NCBI GenBank assembly: GCA_018985225.1
Contig: JADGIF010000013.1
Location: 1 to 42,432, forward strand
Direction: 5' to 3'
DNA length: 42,432 bases
DNA from: Amoeboradix gromovi
Lineage: Eukaryota; Sanchytriomycota; Sanchytriomycetes; Sanchytriales; Sanchytriaceae
The notes under the pieces are model-generated. The model did no database searches and was not told the DNA's origin. It worked only from the letters and a program-made list of their open reading frames with translations. Shown here piece by piece: positions 38,188 to 42,432 of the stretch (its first letter is position 1; each line of letters begins with the position of its first letter). Both the position numbers and the translations under genes were made by a program.

Positions 38188-38375
38188 CGAAACTTTACTT
38201 AGTACCCTTGCTTCGTTGCATGAGGGAAATAATTTAACATTTGCAACAACAAATACCGTGTAATCAGCAGTCATTCTTCTATGCTTTGTTTCCTTTATGA
38301 AATAACACGTTTTTATCTCCTATGGTTATCGTACTGAACGAAGGATGATATGGCGATATGTTAATCACATGGGCA
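38188..38375 (+). repeat. Degenerate copy of the homeodomain gene 3' end and downstream sequence
   Basis: TTTACTTAGTACCCTTGCTT and the following ~180 bp match 35672-35850 (TTTACTAGATACCCTTGCTT and onward, including GTACTGAACGAA and CACATGGG) with many changes. The coding part is out of frame and no homeobox is left upstream, so this is a truncated, decayed duplicate. Confidence 0.65.
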
Positions 38376-38446
38376 AAACAAGTCGATATGATTGGTTAGC
38401 TCTCGTGAAAATAAATCGGGTTCCATTATAATTGAAACAATCGCAC

Positions 38447-39077
38447 ATGATGAAAAAAGTGTATGTTATCTACTATTCAACCCATGGACATATGGCCAAA
38501 ATGGCAAAAGCAGTGAAGGCAGGATTGGAGAAAAACGGTGTAAATGTCGTTCTAGGGCAAATCGCAGAGACATTACCTGAAGAAGTCTTGGTCAAGATGC
38601 ATGCAGTACCAAAAGACACCTCAGTGCCTGTCTTGGAACCAAGTGACATCAAAGATGCGGATGGTATCCTATTTGGCGTACCTACCCGATATGGAAATTC
38701 TCCTGCTCAAGTCCGAGCATGGTTTGATAAGTCTGGTGGTATCTGGGCTACCCAAGGATGGAAGCACATTCCAGCCGGGGTATTTGTAGGTACTGCCACA
38801 GCGCATGGTGGTCAAGAAACCACTGTTATGACTTTTATCACCCAATTGATACACCATGGTATGCCTTTTGTACCTTTGGGATATGGGCATGAATTATTAG
38901 GACAGGTAACTGAAGTAATGGGAGGAGGGTAATTAATAATAATTTAGTCCGTATGGAGCTGGAACCATTACAGGAAATGGTGCGAAAGATGTAACGCCAA
39001 ATGAACTCAAACTTGCAGAGTATCAAGGTGAACAATTTGCAAACTTTGTAAAGACTATTAATAAGGAAAATAAATGA
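38447..39077 (+). CDS. WRBA: WrbA/Pst2-type NAD(P)H:quinone oxidoreductase, 19-nt intron
   Basis: Coding sequence join(38447..38928, 38948..39077), 203 residues (the next Met, one codon on, is equally possible). This is a flavodoxin-like FMN enzyme that reduces quinones by two electrons, usually in oxidative-stress defence. Visible are the FMN-phosphate loop YYSTHGHMAKMA, PTRYGNSPAQVRAWFDKSGG, GVFVGTATAHGGQETT, HHGMPFVPLGYG and, only after splicing, MGGGPYGAGTITGNGAKDVTPNE. Exon 2 ends EQFANFVKTINK, the normal family terminus. Total length agrees with family members (about 200 residues). Sequence upstream of the ATG is a decayed duplicate region. Confidence 0.95.
38929..38947 (+). other. 19-nt spliceosomal intron in the WrbA gene
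   Basis: Sequence gtaattaataataatttag, phase 2. The branch region is TAATAAT rather than CTAAC. It lies exactly between GGG and PYGAG of the highly conserved GGxPYGAGT motif. Retention gives TAA at once after the third Gly. Confidence 0.95.
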
Positions 39078-39188
39078 ATCTGTCTCTAAAATATGAGATT
39101 TTTGGTAATTTAGCTACTTGAGGTCGTGTAATGTGACCGGGACGTGCTTGGCTTGAGGTCAAAAACAAATAAAAAGAGACGCCATTAA

Positions 39189-39968
39189 ATGTCCACTCCG
39201 GAGGAAATCATTGAATGGCACGAAGATGGTTGGTTTAAGGGTAACATTTGCGCGCTGGCTGTCCTTACTTTCTTTTTATCGAGTCCAGGTTATTTTGACA
39301 AGATTGGAGGAGGAAGGTTTAATGCAGCACTTGGAATACTAGCATTAGTGGCATTCTTTATTAGACCTGTACGATTTATATACGGAGGAGCCTGTAATGA
39401 GATCTCGATTTTATATTGGTTAGTTGTGTCAGCACTCTTGGGTGTGTATGTAATTTACATGGGACAGAGAATTAATAAGAACAAAAAAGCATTTATTGCT
39501 GCTGGAGTCACTGTAACAATAACCCAAGCTTCAAAATTAGGAGGACATAGTGCAACGTGCACAAATGGCAGTCTGGTTGCAGAAGGATTTGAAACATGGA
39601 CTATGTACGCAGGAGCCGTTTTAGTAATAGTAGCTGTATGGATTATAGCTATGGCATGCAAGTTTTTTAAAGACGGCAAAATGACAGGAGACGACGTTCG
39701 ATTAAAGAAACTGGATTTAGTAAGCAGAATTGCACTTGTTGCCTCTCCGTTACCGTTGATAGGGGCGGGCCTCGCTTCTTTTGCTGGCCCAATGAAGAAT
39801 GTGATTTCTGGGCAATTGGTGCTGCTTTTTGCAACTGTCTATTTAGCTTCGGTCAGCCATATTACCATGTTTCTCTATGACTCTTTAAGTAAGTACATGA
39901 AAGCAGCTCAAGACGGATCCACTGTCACCAATGTAAATGCACAGAATATCAGCATGCAAAATAAATAA
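39189..39968 (+). CDS. Multi-pass membrane protein, unknown
   Basis: A 259-residue protein with about six to seven hydrophobic segments (near residues 20-32, 45-60, 72-92, 101-115, 136-156, 180-200 and 210-232), a hydrophilic N-terminus with acidic residues (STPEEIIEWHEDGW) and a polar C-tail. No transporter signature was recognised. Small residues (Gly, Ala, Ser) are frequent in the membrane segments. The start is the first ATG, 111 bp after the WrbA stop. Confidence 0.8.
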   Translation: MSTPEEIIEWHEDGWFKGNICALAVLTFFLSSPGYFDKIGGGRFNAALGILALVAFFIRPVRFIYGGACNEISILYWLVVSALLGVYVIYMGQRINKNKKAFIAAGVTVTITQASKLGGHSATCTNGSLVAEGFETWTMYAGAVLVIVAVWIIAMACKFFKDGKMTGDDVRLKKLDLVSRIALVASPLPLIGAGLASFAGPMKNVISGQLVLLFATVYLASVSHITMFLYDSLSKYMKAAQDGSTVTNVNAQNISMQNK

Positions 39969-40210
39969 TATTAACTAAAACAACAAATCCTCAGTAGCTG
40001 GTTTTTCAGTTTAGTTGTCAGCGTCAGTAACTGGTTTTGTTGCAAAAATGGATCTTGCGGTTAATTTGTTCTAGAATAACAGCCAATTCCTCGTTAGAAG
40101 CTGAATATTTGTTTTTGTAACTAGTAATTTCATAGATGATATTATTGTGTTCCATAAAGTCTGTCGAGATATTTGTTGTGTTACAGAATTTTTCCATAGT
40201 TTCTGTTCAA

Positions 40211-40546
40211 ATGATGCATCTATTAGTTCTCGCTCTTCCACTATCTGAACCAAAAAGTTCATTGCTTGATGAATTTCTGGAATGGAAAACTAATCTTAAT
40301 GTTTGGCTTGCTACAATCGCTTTTCGATTGAAAGACTTTGAGTCTGGGTTTCAAGAAAAAGCTAGTGAAGAGATTCCTCATATAGCGCACCTTACAGTCG
40401 AAAAATTTGAAAATAGAAACGAAACACATACCGCAGAAACACTGGCATTACCTGGTACAAGTAATACTGGCGGTAAGTCTGTTGTTGACACCGGTAGCAT
40501 GGTACCAATGAACATTACCATTATTAAACACCCTACCAAGGGTTGA
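40211..40546 (+). CDS. Small secreted protein, unknown
   Basis: A 111-residue frame from MMHLLVLALPLSEPKS, a short hydrophobic leader. An upstream ATG in the same frame would add a 25-residue stretch that is less leader-like. The body is an amphipathic helical part (LLDEFLEWKTNLNVWLATIAF) followed by a Thr/Ser/Gly-rich end with two sequons (NET, NIT). No GPI-like tail. Not recognised. Confidence 0.5.
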   Translation: MMHLLVLALPLSEPKSSLLDEFLEWKTNLNVWLATIAFRLKDFESGFQEKASEEIPHIAHLTVEKFENRNETHTAETLALPGTSNTGGKSVVDTGSMVPMNITIIKHPTKG

Positions 40547-40680
40547 TTATAAACACTGATCTGGTTACTAGCACCAACTCTTACCATCGTGCATGGTGAC
40601 ATTATGAGATAGTGAACAGCAGTCAAAAATTTATATCCGAGACATTGGGCGTTGAAATAAATTCTTTGAGTGTAATTAGT

Positions 40681-41769
40681 TTATTCGCTTTCAAACTCAA
40701 GATAATCAAAAACGTCTTCTTCAAATATTTTTATCCATATGTTATTTTTATAGTACCACTGATTTTCAACCTTTTTGATCACTTTCCCATCAAATGTCAG
40801 GCTGATGTAATCACATTTGGGCAGAAATTTGAATGTATATTCCAGATGGCTACATGTAATTGTTATGTTCTTCATCTCCAAAAGCTCAAAATTGCTAGTC
40901 AATTTTATAGATCGTGCCCTCAAGTAGAGTGTCTCAATATTTGAAGAGACGGGAAAAGATTCAAAATAATTTATTTCTAGGCAAGAAAATCCCAAGTACT
41001 TTAAATGCTTAAAATCGCTCAGGTAACTGAAGTTGGTATTAGTCTCTGCTGCATCTATTGTGTCCATGACAACTATATTTGGAATCCACAAGGGCGCGTT
41101 ATTTGCCAGTGCTACGTTGAGTCTCAGCGTTTCCTGTTGCACTATCGCATTGTGACTTATTAGATGTGTTAAATGTGGCATTATCCTATTTACAGCAACA
41201 TCTTCAGGATCCGGTGCTTCTCCACCACCAAATATGTAATCAGAGAGCTGACTATGAGGCACAAATATGCAATCTTTAAAAATAAGTTTTTTGATCTTTG
41301 GGTTGTCTTTCACTCTCAAATGCACATCATGATTATCATGGGATACAATCACGAGAGTGTCTACATTTACAAACTTGTCCAAATCTATGAACTCTAAACT
41401 GCCATTGTGCGCTTCTAAACACTTCAATTTGCTAAAAAATAGAGAGCATTTGTAAAATGTTGGAAAGTCTGCTACTGAAGAATCTAGAATAAGCTTTCTC
41501 GGAGTAAGTGCCCCCCATATTGTCTGCAAATCAGATCTCTGCTGTTTGCTGAAATCGCCTGTCACTGTCAATGTGTGTATTCTGTCATTTTCGAATTTAT
41601 GATAATTATTTAAAACATATTCCAGGTTGGAATTGGAGATACAAAGCACGTTTGATAATATATTAGTAATGCTCTTTCTCAGCTTATTACAGGTCAGTGA
41701 AATGGAGTGTAAATCATTGATATCGAGATATTGAGTGAGTAGTGCAATCGAATCATCACCAATATTCAT
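40681..41769 (-). CDS. F-box protein with leucine-rich repeats
   Basis: A 362-residue protein. Residues 5-40 (DDSIALLTQYLDINDLHSIS through CNKLRKSI) fit an F-box, the Skp1-binding motif of SCF ubiquitin ligases. The rest alternates short strands and helices with LKCLEAHNGSLEFIDL, IKKLIFKDCIF, LKYLGFSCLEI and IETLYLRARSI, i.e. irregular leucine-rich repeats for substrate binding. The start is the first ATG. Substrate unknown. Confidence 0.78.
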   Translation of the reverse strand: MNIGDDSIALLTQYLDINDLHSISLTCNKLRKSITNILSNVLCISNSNLEYVLNNYHKFENDRIHTLTVTGDFSKQQRSDLQTIWGALTPRKLILDSSVADFPTFYKCSLFFSKLKCLEAHNGSLEFIDLDKFVNVDTLVIVSHDNHDVHLRVKDNPKIKKLIFKDCIFVPHSQLSDYIFGGGEAPDPEDVAVNRIMPHLTHLISHNAIVQQETLRLNVALANNAPLWIPNIVVMDTIDAAETNTNFSYLSDFKHLKYLGFSCLEINYFESFPVSSNIETLYLRARSIKLTSNFELLEMKNITITCSHLEYTFKFLPKCDYISLTFDGKVIKKVENQWYYKNNIWIKIFEEDVFDYLEFESE

Positions 41770-42275
41770 GGAGGGAGGATATGTTTTACTACAAACGAAA
41801 ACAATTAAAAGTATAGAAAAATATGGAATCTAATCTATTGATAACGTGATATCAGCACTAAAGTTGAGGTGATAGTCTGTTGTGAGGACATATGCAAATC
41901 TGGTTTAACACATGGAACACTAATTACAAAACCTAGACAAACGGTTTCCAAGGGATTGCGAATATGCGTTTACTTGAGGTTAATCTCTTTTAGAATAGCT
42001 TTGATGAGTTCTATAATTAATAACTTTAGGCAGGACAATGGAAAGGCCGCCTTGTGCTACGCCGTGGTATCTGCAAGAGACCGCAATCATCTGTGAAAAG
42101 AGACGTTTGTCCGATGCACTAATTCGCTAAACTTCAGAATTAGCAGCAGAATAAAGACACACGAATCTTACCAGATTATTTCAATGAGGCATAAGCAATC
42201 TTTGAACGCAACCGATTCAAAAGTTATAAAAAGAAAAAAACAAACTTTCAAGTCACTAAATGTCTGTTTACAGAT
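41770..42275. other. Intergenic, no gene recognised
   Basis: A 75-codon plus-strand frame (41869-42096) lacks an ATG start and recognisable sequence. The rest is AT-rich without evident structure. Confidence 0.5.
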
Positions 42276-42432
42276 GGGACATCAAATATAAAAACTGGAC
42301 TAACTTTCTATAACAACTTGGAGCATTATTTCAGCTTTATTAATTTTATGGATTTAAGAGGCGAGTGGGCATTCAGCTAGTTGCGGAGTTGACGAGTATA
42401 AAAGGAAAATAAATATTTTGTACAGCTTTTCT
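42276..42432 (+). mobile_element. MITE-like element, cut by the window end
   Basis: It starts GGGACATCAAATATAAAAAC. The whole 157 bp match, inverted, 9160-9319 with few differences, including GCGGAGTTGACGAGTAT. The opposite terminal repeat lies beyond the window. Confidence 0.85.

Noticed and set aside
1-42432. tRNA, rRNA, snRNA and CRISPR arrays
   Set aside because: A scan for T-loop consensus, conserved rRNA and U2/U6 snRNA strings and regularly spaced direct repeats gave nothing convincing. The tandem repeats present are coding and without spacers.

Overview
The window looks like nuclear DNA of a small, AT-rich, gene-dense eukaryote, most likely an early-diverging fungus or close relative. 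Genes sit tens to a few hundred bases apart on both strands. They include eukaryote-only proteins: a Vps1-type dynamin, Sec16, CK2 beta, F-box and homeodomain proteins, and signal-peptide/GPI-like surface proteins. Mitochondrial functions are kept (bacterial-type AspRS, 2-enoyl thioester reductase). The lineage is inferred from gene content; no rRNA or other taxonomic marker is present.

The most striking feature is a set of five spliceosomal introns of only 19 or 20 nt, in the Vps1, Sec16, CCCH zinc-finger, homeodomain and WrbA genes. Each begins GTA and ends TAG, and four of the five carry a TAAY branch-like motif of the CTAAC/CTAAT/TTAAC type just before the end. Removing each one restores a continuous reading frame, and in the Vps1, Sec16, WrbA and homeodomain genes it also restores recognisable family sequence. 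Every retained intron would bring an in-frame stop.

Layout. 1-70: end of a repeat element. 0.27-8.1 kb: (6-4) photolyase/cryptochrome, a large unknown helical protein, a secreted Asp/Pro-repeat protein, Vps1 and a secreted Tyr/Lys-rich protein. 8.1-9.4 kb: TnpB/Fanzor-like relic interrupted by a 379-bp inverted-repeat element. 9.5-10.5 kb: enoyl reductase. 10.5-11.5 kb: Fanzor relics. 11.6-17.4 kb: Sec16 and a secreted Glu/Pro-rich protein. 18-24.2 kb: a possible dsRNA-binding/HMG protein, an ER-type secreted protein, mitochondrial AspRS and an unknown. 24.3-27 kb: more relics around CK2 beta. 27-34 kb: thioredoxin-LRR protein, large GPI-like protein, CCCH protein and ArgRS. 34-38.4 kb: gene-poor, with a homeodomain gene, two head-to-head Fanzor relics, an inverted-repeat element and a decayed copy of the homeodomain 3' region. 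38.4-41.8 kb: WrbA, a multi-pass membrane protein, a small secreted protein and an F-box/LRR protein. 42.3 kb-end: another repeat copy, inverted relative to the one at base 1.

The genes are mostly unrelated housekeeping functions: secretory pathway (Sec16, Vps1, thioredoxin/PDI-like), mitochondrial translation and lipid synthesis, and signalling. They are interspersed with fast-evolving secreted proteins. The accessory layer is two repeat families, decayed IS607-like TnpB/Fanzor genes and short inverted-repeat elements, filling almost every long intergenic gap.
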